The notes under the pieces were generated by a model, which worked only from the letters and a program-made list of their open reading frames with translations, was not told where the DNA came from and ran no database searches. A program made the translations under genes and the position numbers. A stretch of DNA of 64,000 bases from Owenia fusiformis (taxonomy: Eukaryota > Annelida > Polychaeta > Sabellida > Oweniidae): NCBI GenBank assembly GCA_903813345.2, contig CAIIXF020000010.1, positions 33,655,425 to 33,719,424 on the forward strand. Reading direction: 5' to 3'. Positions 46,251 to 57,935 of the stretch are shown here, one piece after another (position 1 is the stretch's first letter; each line of letters opens with the position of its first letter).

Positions 46251-46921
46251 TATACACACATATCGCATGAAACCATAAAACACTTAAACTTAATATAACA
46301 TCCTTTGGTAGCATGTGTGAATACCCCCCAAAATACAACTTCAGAATACAAAATACATCTATTTCAACCTACAATACACTTATCAACTAATAGCTTCAAA
46401 ATTGTTTCATAGCAAGTGTTATAGACTCTAAAGTAACCTATTTTAGTAAACTGTTATATTTGGAGCATCTTAGTACTTGATTTATGATGGTTCAAACATA
46501 ATAGTGTGTTGAAATATCTGGGGAAATATTTGGTCTGCCCCAGGATTTATTTACACAAACTTGGAGCTAAACGAGAGTCAGGTTATGTTCATTTTTAGCA
46601 TTTACACTCAAAAACGAAACAAATTGCTTTTTAATTTGTATAACTGAATTAAGGTAGGCACGGCAGGATGAGTTTTGGAAAAGTATATGAAAGGATTGCT
46701 GGAAAGTTTGAGGAACTAGTTGGGCAGTTTTCTTAAACATGAGGGCAGGAGAATGATTTAAAGGTGGGGGGGGGGGATGGATGAGGGGTGAGGGACCAAT
46801 CACTGAATGCAAGCTCTGGCTCTATGTTTGTCCCAGGATGTGTGTCTCAATTTTGTGTGTCTTGTTCCCCTCCATCTTTCTGTATCTCTCAGAACATAAA
46901 TAATTGTTCAAATATTGTATA

Positions 46922-47263
46922 CCGTATTCGCCGTAAAAAGTGCCCAGGGCGCTTTTGAAATTGAAATTCCCATTGTAACCCATAACAAAGAGCGCCCATA
47001 TATGAGAGAAGTCAAATCTCCCCGGAAATTTCATATATGGGAATTTTCATGGGATATTTATCGGGAGAATGCTTCGAATTACAAAATGCGTCATGTTTTC
47101 TGCATTTTAGTGTAAGTACTCTATTATCGCCCACTATATTTCTTTGGAAATTTGATTTTTTCTGATACATTCGTTAACACTAGGTCATTCCTCGATATTT
47201 CTTGATCTCTGTGAAGCGGTGTAGGCGCTTATTAGGGGTAGGCCCTTATTACGGCGATTACGG
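46922..47263. mobile_element. TA-flanked MITE with CCGTATTCGCCGTAA ends
   Basis: Ends CCGTATTCGCCGTAA and TTACGGCGATTACGG (one mismatch), TA at 46920-46921 and 47264-47265. GCGCTTTT/GGCGCTTATT blocks lie inside. Confidence 0.85.
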
Positions 47264-48370
47264 TAAGTCAAGGGACTCACTCTTATTAATATGTCTAATA
47301 ATCTCCCTCCTTATTCCTAAAAATAGAGCTATTTTTTGAAATAAAAATCATTGCTAGAATATTTCATTGGCATAACAGGAACCAGCTGATTACTCTTCAT
47401 ACAGAGAACTGCTCAACAGCTCATCAATATCTATTATAAAACCCATGAATACAAAATATCAGTATGTGTTCCATTAACTGCGAAATTGAATAAACCAGCC
47501 TTTTGAGAACAGGGATGAAAATAAGATTTCTTAATTGTGGAAACCTGTGAACATCAGTTCTTTCCTCCAAATATTGAGTAAACGCCATGGAATAAACATG
47601 GAAAAACAGGTAGATCTTTTGAATGTAAGAAAAACATAAACAAATAAAATATTCTTAATTATAACATATTAGACAGTCCCTGCATTTGTGATTTTCCTTA
47701 TTATTTTACATACAATGGTACAATAATAAAATGACAAAGGGATGTATAATCATAAAGCACTACACATACTCTATAAATATCTCTAAATTCAGATATTTTC
47801 GTCATAGTTAGTGTTATAACAGCATATAATGTATTCTGTGCAAAAGTTTGACTTCTCAACCCAAAAAGAGAGACAATGGTCTGTCGAGCAATCAACTGTT
47901 TTTACTCTTTTATAAATCCTTCATAAATTTTGAATATATTTTAGATGGAATCAATCAAATACTACAAAGCTGTGACATGATCTCTCCTTTGTAAAAATGA
48001 TATTGTTTTATTAAAAAAATGTCGGGAGATGATTTTCACAGGAAAATTAAAATTACAAATATTGTTTTACAATTCCATTGTTAGCTGTTGTGAATTACAA
48101 TCTCTCTAGTTTCAACCCTAATTTTTATTGGCGTGAACTCTGAAGCTTGATAAAAGCTTTAAAAATTAATCAACTATGAAAGAGGATATACTGTATTTAA
48201 ATATATATTGGTTGTTACACAGAAGGGTTTTAAATTGCTACATTAAAATACATGGGTATAAAATAAAGCTTTGTAATGAAGCAATTTGTACTTGCGCAAT
48301 ACCTCAAAAATCTTTCTATATGAAAGCTGTTTTGTCAAAATGCTTCTTACAGAGTAATGAACCCTATTGT

Positions 48371-48557
48371 CATAGGCGTAGCCAGGGGGTGCGATGGGTG
48401 CGACCATGAGCAAGAAGAAAGCTTCTAGGTCAATTTTGAAGGAAATTGCATCAATTTTTGTAAAATTCAAAATAAATTGCACCTCCCTGACTAAAAAGCG
48501 AAAAAAATTGGCGATCACCCCCCACCCCCCCCCGACTTAAAGCTGGCTACGCCCCTG
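48371..48557. mobile_element. hAT-like MITE with GGCGTAGCCAG ends
   Basis: CATAGGCGTAGCCAGGGGG and GCTGGCTACGCCCCTG, flanked by CTATTGT at 48364-48370 and 48558-48564. C- and G-rich inside. Confidence 0.78.
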
Positions 48558-49417
48558 CTATTGTATAACTCTAACCATCAAGAAACCACCCCAACCCATC
48601 TCCAGACAATAGCTGGCAATAAATACAATAATATGCTATTATATTTACACAGACAATTCATGCATATATCAAGCAGGGCATGACAACCTTTATTGAATAC
48701 TTGTCTAATATGATATCAATAAAACTCAAACATTTTTATTAATTTTATTTTGTTATTTAATTGTCAAGTCATGCATAGAGACTAGAAAGCATGTAGCAAA
48801 GATACTATTAACTGTATAAAATATCAAATCAAGTTTCAATAACTAAGAATGAGTGCATTAATAGCATGAATGCATTACCATCCAGTATTGCACTGGCATT
48901 AATTAAACGGCAGATTTTCAGGTAAAAATGATAACTTTTCACAGCAAAATTAATCACTTTTACAGAATTACAACAGCTCATGATTCCATTGATGATTGTA
49001 TTAAAATCTATTATTGCCTTTGATATACATTATTACAATTTCTATATTTACCTATACAGAGCAATTGATTTACCATTTTCTCATCTCACATTTTATTTGC
49101 AAATTTTATAGGAATATAAACAGAAACTGTTATAAATTATTGCAACAACAATGCTTGTTGATAAACGATTTCATTTGATGTGATAGACAAGATAACTCAT
49201 AAAAATAGATTAAAAAAGTTATAATATTTGCAGATCGAGCCTATCCCAGTGGTTTTATGTCGTATTTGACATGACACTCCAATATTATATGTCATATTTG
49301 ACATGACACTCCGATATAATGTGTCAGATTGACATTTCTATACAATTTAGAATGTTACCATAACAACATGTATGTTAACAGTATACTGATTACATTGTCA
49401 ATTACAAGGCATGAACA

Positions 49418-49590
49418 AAATGGCACCACCTGCCATTTGGTACAGCTGCAGAATGCCAAATACCAACCACTGAACACCAACCACTGAACACCAACCACCG
49501 AACACCAACTGCCAAACATCACTCATTGAACAACGTCCACAAAACACTATAACAATATGTCACCATCTGTGGAAGAAGTGGTGACATAAT
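49418..49590. mobile_element. TGTCACC-type element with 14-bp repeats
   Basis: AAATGGCACCACCTGCCATT to GAAGTGGTGACATAATAAA. AACCACTGAACACC repeats four times at about 49466-49520. Confidence 0.7.
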
Positions 49591-49962
49591 AAACTAACTA
49601 GTCTTCCTCAGAGGGCATATTATAGAACTAGCTGATTAACTCAGGGTATTGCTTTCTATACAACTGATCTGATCAAATACATGGGCTTCAAGACCTAAAT
49701 TTCCCCAAAGGATTAATCAATTGGAGTAAAATTAACAAGGCAAGTCTTATTTCAGTATCACACAAAAAACTCATTAGTAATCTCCTACAGAAAAATGTCT
49801 CTTGCTACTCAGTTGTTTACATAGTGCTTTCAGAAGTTAATTTTAAATAAAGATAGATTTTAATATAAATAAAAAAGAGGATGATTTAGCACATTATTTT
49901 ATAGTTTACATGTATTTCAATATTGACCTTATCATATACATGTGTTATTTCCAAAATTTGCA

Positions 49963-50033
49963 AAATGTCACCATCTTCCATCCACAAAAAGCTGGTGATT
50001 CACAATATGTCACCACTTCTGGTAGTGACATAA
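49963..50033. mobile_element. Short TGTCACC-type element
   Basis: AAAATGTCACCATCTTCCAT to CTGGTAGTGACATAA, with an internal ATGTCACCAC. Confidence 0.6.
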
Positions 50034-50235
50034 AAAAAACAGATATAAAGTTTACTCATTTATAGTTTGATATCAATAGTGGCACATTTAGTCCATATAG
50101 TTCACATTTTCTCACAAATCCCAAGAAATATGAATATTACCTAGTATAACCACTCATCCGCACTAATTTCTCTTTTCTGGAAGGTTTTACAATTCAAAGC
50201 TGATCACCAGGAGGTTTGATTCATTGGCAATATGA

Positions 50236-50760
50236 GATGAATCTTTTCAACCAGTGTTCTTTAATTACTTAAGTCTGTAGAGTTATTTCTATACTATTGA
50301 CTCTACCCTGATGCCAAGATAATAATAATAACAGTAATGAGCACTGTGCTCTGAAATTAAGACATTAAGAGATGAATCTTTTCAACCAATGTCCTTTAAT
50401 TACTTAAGTCTGTAGAGTTATTTCTATACTATTGACTCTACCCTGATGCCAAGATAATAATAATAACAGTAATGAGATGAATCTTTTCAACCAGTGTTCT
50501 TTAATTACTTAAGTCTGTAGAGTTATTTCTATACTATTGACTCTACCCTGATGCCAAGATAATAATAATAACAGTAATGAGCACTGTGCTCTGAAATTAA
50601 GACATTAAGAGATGAATCTTTTCAACCAATGTCCTTTAATTACTTAAGTCTGTAGAGTTATTTCTATACTATTGACTCTACCCTGATGCCAAGATAATAA
50701 TAATAACAGTAATGAGCACTATGCTCTGAAATTAAGACATTAAGAGATGAATTTTTTCAA
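50236..50760 (+). repeat. Higher-order tandem repeat, 240-bp unit
   Basis: GATGAATCTTTTCAACCA starts at 50236, 50371, 50476, 50611 and 50746: spacing 135, 105, 135, 135. The 105-bp form lacks GCACTGTGCTCTGAAATTAA and ten more bases. Blocks 50236-50475 and 50476-50715 are almost identical. Confidence 0.93.
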
Positions 50761-51723
50761 CCAAAGGAATGAGTCACATACCAATTTGACAAACGATTCA
50801 GAATGAGGGATTTTTGAATATAACATGGCACAAAAAAACACATCCTTCAAAATCAGTCCTTCACTGGTTTTATTGCAGCTTATGAGGTAATGGAATGAAT
50901 TACTCTTGGGCCAAGAATGCAAAATCCTTCATTACATAGCATTTTGATTTATAACGAAGCAGTTTAACCTTGCTATATAACAGGTATCACCAATTCAGCA
51001 CTTACATCTCAAAAGAGAAGTCAGAGAAGGCAATCCTCTGAGCATAAGGAGTCTTTGAATGTGTATATATTTCCAGTCTAAATTGCAACTGAAGCTGATC
51101 CAAATACATCTGGGAAATGAAACTTCAATTATGCAATAAATGTCAATTTGATTCCTGAAATGGATGAATGAATGTCTGCATAATCTAAGCCTTCTATTGT
51201 TTAGCTGATAAAACAACAATATTACAGGCTCCAGTAAGACGATTCTTTAGATTATCTCCCAATGGATTTTAAAATGGTAGAAATCTATATGATGGGTACA
51301 TTTCAAAATTTAAAATAGACCACAATGCAATCAGATTAACAAGGAATAAAATAAATAGATGTAAAGCCCAAACTCCAGATTACAGAAAATTGCAAAAATA
51401 TCTGATACACAGCAACTATCCAGGCCCCTGTATATAGCGAGCAAGTTCCTGCTGACATTGTGTACAATGAGCTCATGTTAGAAGCGGGGCCTTGAGAGAT
51501 ATGATTAAGCATAGTTATAGTTGAAGAACATTGTTGCCCTGCAATATCCCAGATGCGAGTAGAAATAATCTTGATTTACGTCATTAAAAATTCACAATTC
51601 AGTCAAACTGATGTCATATTTGGAATCTACATGTAAAATTACATCTAGAAATGTGGTTTTAAAAAGTGTTTATCAACTTTGAAAAATTAATTTTCTTTGA
51701 AAATGTGACTTCTAGGTCGGTGA

Positions 51724-53738
51724 CCCTTAAGAAAAAAGCCATGGTAACCATGGTATTCCATGGTACGTCCATGGTTTTCCATGGAAATTCATGGTTTTTC
51801 ATGGTATTTTCCATGGAAATTCATGGACACCCATGGTAATCTTCCATGGATATTTATCATGATTTTCCATGGTAATTAGTGGTTTGGTAATTGTTTTTTC
51901 ATGGACGTGTCATGGTTTTTACCAGGACACACAGAGATCCAAGTTGGACTGAGACTTATCAGTGAGAAAAAAAAGGGTAGACATTTCATGTTATTCTAGG
52001 TTTAGCAGGAACATATTAAACTCAGATTCCTTACAAATGAGAAAATGTGTAAAAGTTTTGTAACTTTTCTAAGAAATATGATAATGCAGTTAATGCAGCA
52101 CAGAGTAGGCCACAAGATTTCAAAGAGAAATATGTATAGGGCTTTTGTGTAGATCAAGACTAGATAGAGATTTTTAAGGCCAAACACTTCTTGTCTTTGG
52201 GAAAGATTAAGTCAAACTAGCCCTACCTCTGTTTTGTTTTCTTATTGTTTCTTTAATATTCAGTTATGAAAATTAAAATCAAATAATTTCAAAAATAAAT
52301 AACTCTTTTTCTTAAATTACATGTCTTACATATTAGAATGCAATAAAAACCATGGTTTCTTTCTTTGAAGTTGAGGAAACTGCAATCAAAAGCCATGGAA
52401 GACGGTTGATTGCAATCGAAAGCCATGCTTTTCCATGGTTATTTCTTTGATGTTTTGGAAAGTGCAATCAAAAGCCATGCTTTTCCATGGATATTTCTTT
52501 GATGTTTCGGAAAGTGAAATCAAAAGCCATGGTTTTCCATGGTTATTCTTTTGATCTTTTGAAAAATCCATGGTTTTTCATGGGCTATTTGTTTGGTCTT
52601 TTGGATGCAGAAAAAAGAATAGTGCATCATGAACTTTTCCAAAAGTCTCATTTAACCACATTGTCTGAAAAATCCATAGAAAAGTATATACTTTTTAGAA
52701 TTTTGACTTGAAATTAAGGTGGGGGATTTAACACAAGCCTATGACTGCAAACTGAAATGTAATGCCTAAGTGATCAAAAATCTATTTGTCTCTGTACTAA
52801 GGTTATTATAATTATGTAATCTATTTAAAAAGAAGTCATAATCATTTGCATAATTTTTAAATATTTGGTTGTCATTGTTCTATGTTAATTAGGTTTCTTA
52901 ACTCTCAAATTAGTGTTAAAATTTCTCTTTGCTACAGATTATATAGTTCATTTGCATAATTCTAAAATACATGTATTATGATCTTAATTGTTATTATTTA
53001 TGATGAGTGCCTCCTCTTCAGTAATTATAATTGTCTGTAAGTATAGACAGTGCAAGTCAAAAATTCATTGTTGATCAAATAAAACCAAATAGGATTAAAA
53101 ACACCAAGTAAACATGTCTCATCGCTCTGCAATAAGGGAATCTGGTGAGCTGATTTTATATCACTTATTTTGTTTTTTTAAATTTGTGCCAAAGTTTCGT
53201 GATTGCAAATCCCAGCAAACAGATTATTAATTGTAATTATGGGGTCAAATCATGGGCTTTCAATTCAATTATTACGTGAAAATTTCTTTATCATAGAACT
53301 AAACATATATCTAGATTATGAAAATAAGGTGCATGGTTGGATTTCAGACCCATAGCCAGCTTTTGCCAAGGGGGTTGAATTTCTCAAAAATTTGAGGGGG
53401 ACATCATATTCTTCTCTCTATGATTAATCCAGCTTGGATTCATTCATTATTGATTCAATTTGGAAGATTTTGGTAAATACAGAAACTGCCAAAATTGTTG
53501 ATTTTACAACTCCAAGTCACTTAGTATCATGGTAAAAACATGGCATTCCATGAAAAACCAATTACCAAAGCACTCATTACCATGGAAGATCATGGTAAAT
53601 ATCCATGGAAGATTACCATGGACATCCATGAAATTCCATGGAAAATACCATGAAAAACCATGAATTTCCATGGAAAACCATGGATAACCATGGGCGGACC
53701 ATGGAATATCATGGCTACCATGGCTTTTTTCTTAAGGG
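51724..53738. mobile_element. 2.0-kb foldback element built of CATGG motifs
   Basis: Inverted arms of about 205-210 bp at 51724-51930 and 53530-53738 start CCCTTAAGAAAAAAGCCATG and are near 90 percent alike by eye. Each is a run of CCATGG/CATGG words about 10 bp apart. The right arm has one extra 10-bp unit. The interior is AT-rich and has a second CATGG-rich tandem block at 52353-52590. No family was recognised and no convincing target duplication seen. Confidence 0.82.
52353..52590 (+). repeat. 52-bp tandem block inside the CATGG element
   Basis: TTTCTTTGATGTTTTGGAAA with CAATCAAAAGCCATG recurs at about 52441, 52493 and 52545, with two worn copies before. Confidence 0.85.
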
Positions 53739-54234
53739 GAGATTCCCCATAGAGCCCATGTTGTAAAACCACAAAAAGTGAAATATATTTTCTTGTGTTG
53801 GGCAGATAATATTTTCTTTTACTGGACATATTTGAATTTGCATAACTATTAGATACATAAAGGTAATATGAAAAGTGAACCATTAAAACTGATGCATATT
53901 CAAGTTTAAGGGAATTTTGCAATACCCTGCCATGTTAATTCCCCCGAATCAGCCACCTGGTGGCGAAACTGGTAACTGCCTACTCGCATCTGAGTAATTG
54001 AAATAGCCTATGAAAAAAAGTTGTACTGAGTTCCACTAACTAATGTTTCATGATTTTATATTTAAATTTTATCGTATCTCTCGAGGCTTCTAACAGCTCA
54101 TTGCTCGCACGATTGTCAGTGGGGCCTGGAAAGTCCCTGTGTGATATTTCAGTCAAATTTTAGAGAGTAATGTCAAGATATAAATATTTTGTAGCAGATG
54201 TGTGCATTTTTTGTTGCAGACGTAATGTACATAC

Positions 54235-54333
54235 CTGAGGATGTTTTATAAGAGTTCGATGATGATGGCTACTGGGGTTGGTTGATCGACGTAAAACTCT
54301 TCTGTGTTGAAAAGTATAAAATCCGGGCATTAT
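54235..54333 (-). CDS. furin: Furin exon: prodomain C-terminal part with pH-sensor site
   Basis: This 99-bp exon has 33 codons and is phase 0 at both ends. It has a TTTTCAG acceptor and a CAG/GTATGT donor. It reads IMPGFYTFQHRRVLRRS and ends in KHPQ. It matches the part of the human furin prodomain around HRGVTKRS, the internal site cut second during activation. The His at the start of HRRVLRRS lines up with human His69, the residue known to sense the mildly acidic pH of the trans-Golgi network. The Arg-Arg-Ser at the internal cleavage point is also kept. The prodomain folds the enzyme in the ER and inhibits it until this second cut. The next exon continues in frame with VHWLEQQ, as in vertebrate furins. 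Confidence 0.92.
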
Positions 54334-54576
54334 CTGAAAATAAATGAGGAAAATGATTAATTTATTATATCATAATTACTATTGCTTTGGTTGCTCAGGT
54401 TACAACTATAAACATTAAATTTGTTACAGCCATCATCCGGAAAAACAGGCCATAAACAGGATTTGACAGAGGGGATCACTTTGAAAAATCATTTGAAAAG
54501 TACTCAGAATGGTGAAAAACTGCACGAGGGTGGGCTACGGGACAATGGGACTGAAAAAAGTTGGATACCATAATAA

Positions 54577-54600
54577 TATGTCACCCTGATGGTGACATAA
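54577..54600. repeat. Small palindrome TATGTCACC/GGTGACATA
   Basis: Nine-base arms around CCTGAT-type loop; looks like two ends of the TGTCACC family with the interior lost. Confidence 0.55.
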
Positions 54601-55469
54601 AAGGAACCTACACAGTAGTCTCACAACGAGTTCCAGGTCAACAAAATATGGAAACAAAGGGGCTTTGTGCGAGAGTTCTTAACATAACATAAACCTTGCA
54701 TCTCATTCAATTCTTACTTAGTTAAAAGAAATTGGCATTTACTGAATAAGAGAATTCTCCTTTGTATGATAATTGGATGTATAAGTGGCGTTTCAGTTTT
54801 AGCTTATTACTATGGAAATAATTGTTAACATCAATTACAACAACGTAAAAAAAATATTCAAAACAGTATGTATCAAAAAGTTCCTTAAGAGTCTGAAATT
54901 CATATTTCAATATTTTCACATACATGTACTAAAATGTACAGAACTGCATCTTATAAAAAAAACTAGCTGGCATTGGGTCTGAACTATTAACTGATTCATT
55001 GCCATGTTAGTTTAAGATGACATTCAAAAAACATGTTGAACTCTAATATGAAAACCCATTGAACAACTTCTCTAACCACGATCTAAACAGAATGCTCTAT
55101 AAACTAAACATTTATCAATGATTAATTTTCAACAACAGTTTTTATGAATGGGTGGGACTACTTGAGTTATGGTTACACTGCCTTTGCTAAATGTGGAGAT
55201 AAGAACTTATGTAGGTAAGAGGAGGGAAACCCCATGATTCAATTGATGACATACGATTTCCTCCTCTGCGCACCTCCTTTCCCGGATCTACGTATACCCT
55301 CAATCATGGTTTTCCAACATTTTCAAATTGAGCTAGTTTTAAACCAATCAACGATCGACTCGCTAAACCAATCAGCGACAATATCATCTCAATACAGATT
55401 TACATTATAAGAGTATGTCATCTTTGAACCCTGGGTTTTCTCCCCCTCTTTATGTAAGTCATGTTTTAA

Positions 55470-55585
55470 AATATAATATTAGGAGAAAAAGTATAGGATC
55501 ACCAAGGAATAAAGTAAACAGGCATGTAGTTAACACTCTAAATTATATAAAAATGTAAAAAAACAGACATTTCTTTCAAATTTGC
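55470..55585 (-). mobile_element. Pearl/Helentron-like repeat, truncated
   Basis: GGAATAAAGTAAACAGGCAT to CAGACATTTCTTTCAAATTT. Confidence 0.75.
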
Positions 55586-55959
55586 TTGATATGGTGTTAT
55601 ATAAATAATAAAGAAAGAAGTAAACATTTAAAACATTCTGGAGAGAATGATGGTATGATATGGCGTGATGGTGTGACAGAATTAAAGATAAATATTTCAA
55701 AAATATGAGCCTAACTCTTGATTCCTTTACACCAAAAATGTGAACCTCCAAAATTCGTAAAATTGGTTCCAAAATGAGATCTTAGCTCTCGATTCTTTTC
55801 CACCAAAATTGTGAGCCTCAAAAATGCATAGAAAGGTTCCGTGATAGGCATGAATTATTACGCTGGTTACATGAAATTATCTTGATTTGATTCTCTTGTA
55901 CTTCTATCAATTATTGATGGCCATCCTATAAATCAAATGTTACAACAGGGATGATTTCA

Positions 55960-56115
55960 AAATCGAATTAGAGTGGAAAAGAGTGGAATTAGCAAGGAAT
56001 AAAATATACAGGCATGTAGTTGGGACTCTGAATTGTATAGAAATGTCAAAATATGAAAAACTTTATTCAAATTCAAGAGAGAAAATTTGAAATAAACACG
56101 AGCAGACGGATATTA
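55960..56115 (-). mobile_element. Pearl/Helentron-like repeat, one core unit
   Basis: GAGTGGAATTAGCAAGGAAT to ACACGAGCAGACGGATAT. Confidence 0.82.
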
Positions 56116-56430
56116 TAAGGCAGTAATATATCATTTGACAGATGTCTAGATCAATACATGTATAAGTATGTATTCTTTATACAAACTCAGAGATTGAAAA
56201 TCTATAACAGCAGGCTGACTTTTTTCATTTACATGGAGGACAAGTCTTGAAGCATTGATGCAAATCTGGAATCCTTTTATTTCTTAAAAGACAGCATTTT
56301 ATGAACTTTTTGCCAAGGGCTCAATGTAACCAAAACAGAAATGATTTTCTACATTATACATGTATGGCTATTTCCTGATGTCATTGTTAACCCAGTTGAT
56401 GAATATTTAAGATTTTAAAGTTTCTTCCTG

Positions 56431-56905
56431 AAACAAGCAGGGCTTATGTCATAGCAGGAGAAGAGGGGCCATATCCAGGTGCATGGCATTGATGCGGGGC
56501 TTATGTCATAGCAGGAGGAGGGGGGCCACATGTAGGTGCATGGCATTCAGTGATGCGGGCCTTATGTCATAGCAGGAGGAGAGGGGCCACATGTAGGTGC
56601 ATGGCATTGATGCGGGGGGGGGGGCTTATGTCATAGCAGGAGGAGAGGGGACACATGTAGGTGCATGGTATTGATGCGGAGCTTATGTCAAAGCAGGAGA
56701 GGGGCCACATGCAGGTGCATGGCATTGATTCGGGGCTTATGTCATAGCAGGAGGAGAGGGGCCACATGCAGGTGCATGGCATTGATGCGGGGCTTATGTC
56801 ATAGCAGGAGGAGAGGGGCCACATGCAGGTGCATGGCATTGATGCGGGGCTTATGTCATAGCAGGAGGAGAGGGGCCACATGCAGGTGCATGGCATTGAT
56901 GCGCG
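56431..56905 (+). repeat. 57-bp tandem array, about eight copies
   Basis: GGGCTTATGTCATAGCAGGA, then GGAGAGGGGCCACATGCAGG; the last four copies are exactly 57 bp apart and nearly identical. It is stop-free on both strands, giving 19-residue repeats (minus PCTCMWPLSSCYDIS). It begins without any recognisable gene context. Confidence 0.92.
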
Positions 56906-57114
56906 GCTATGGTTTGTTCAGAGATAAAGATAGAAAATCATGTTAATCGAGCAAAATCCAATTTTTCAAATGCAATGTATAGATATTTTTCCGGTTATCA
57001 ATAGCTACTTCGCAAAAAATAATTTTATATATGTAATACCATTTATTGATAGCATTGATCAATGTTCAGTGATATTTATACAACCAGACCAAATGAATCT
57101 TATGAATAAAGTGC

Positions 57115-57232
57115 AAAAAATGAAAATTAGCAAGGATTGAAGTAAACAGGCATGTGGTTAACACTCTAAATTGTATAGAAATGAAATTTTAGAGTAAACT
57201 AGTAAAAAAAAGAAAGCAGACGGATATCATGA
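57115..57232 (-). mobile_element. Pearl/Helentron-like repeat with internal deletion
   Basis: AAGTAAACAGGCATGTGGTT to AAAGCAGACGGATATCATG; the stretch between GAAATG and TTTTAGAG is missing. Confidence 0.78.
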
Positions 57233-57404
57233 GCAGGTCATTCTGGTCTGCAAAACTTCCTTTGTCACTAATAATTATTAGCATTGTCACTTTTATGACA
57301 CTAATGGCCTTTTCATAACACTGATTATATCATCTTGTGGTTCTTATTGAAGTTCCCAAAGGTTTCTCCCTACTCGGTATGTGTGTAGAGTTCCGAAAAA
57401 GGAA

Positions 57405-57510
57405 AGGAATAAAGTAAACAGGCATATAGTCAATATGATGAATTTTAAAGAAAGTATGAAAATCAGACAGTCCATTCAAATTTTAGCGAGATATGAGAGG
57501 ATTTAGAAAG
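57405..57510 (-). mobile_element. Pearl/Helentron-like repeat, degraded
   Basis: GGAATAAAGTAAACAGGCAT to TTTTAGCGAGATATGAGAGG; outer ends lost. Confidence 0.7.
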
Positions 57511-57744
57511 TGATAGTGTCGATGATGAGATATAAAGACTTCTTACTCAGATGAGTAATAACATTAATCATTTTGTACACTCTGGACATTTTGACATGTT
57601 TTCCATCATATTTCACAGTATTGTATTACCATAGTGCCACATTTCTGCTTCATTTAAAATTGCATTTGAGGCTTTAAGATATTTGACACCTTTAGTATAT
57701 TATTATATAAGATGAACCCTTTTACTGTGTTGAGAAGGATTCAA

Positions 57745-57935
57745 AATGTCCGTCTGCCAATACTTTCATTTTCCGTCTGCTCATGCTTATTCCTCTATTT
57801 TCTCTCTAAAACTTGAATAAACTGTTTCATTCTCTGGCATTTTTATACAATTCAAAATGTTAACTACATTTCTGTTCACTTAATTCCTTGCTAATTCCTC
57901 TTTTTCTGTAGTATTTCTAGTTTATAAAAAACATG
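57745..57935 (+). mobile_element. Pearl/Helentron-like repeat with doubled left end
   Basis: AAAATGTCCGTCTGCC, then 20 bp on TTTTCCGTCTGCTCATGC; single core; right end ACATGGTTTTAT. Confidence 0.8.

Larger units (their letters stand above)
41886..54234. other. Intron between prodomain and activation-site exons
   Basis: 12.3 kb. Contains TA MITEs, an hAT-like MITE, pearl/Helentron-like copies, tandem arrays and the CATGG foldback listed separately. Nothing recognised in 42160-43060, 44042-44750, 46260-46900, 47270-48360, 48560-49320, 50760-51720 or 53740-54230. A run of 17 G lies near 42967. Confidence 0.7.
1477..54333 (-). other. furin: Furin-type proprotein convertase gene, visible part
   Basis: Seven short exons on the minus strand give, in order, prodomain, activation site, catalytic Asp region, calcium-binding strand and catalytic His region of a furin-type subtilisin-like convertase. 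Such enzymes cut secretory precursors after R-X-K/R-R in the trans-Golgi network and endosomes. The peptides read collinearly against human furin from about residue 62 to residue 223, with no gap between exons. Splice phases are 0/0, 0/0, 0/0, 0/2 and 2/1. Furin, rather than PC1, PC2, PACE4 or PC5, is favoured by the motif SILDDGIEKNHPDL and by WLEQQ before the activation site. The signal peptide, early prodomain, catalytic Ser and P domain are not in the window. Introns run from 0.5 to 19.8 kb and hold all the repeats listed here. Confidence 0.93.
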
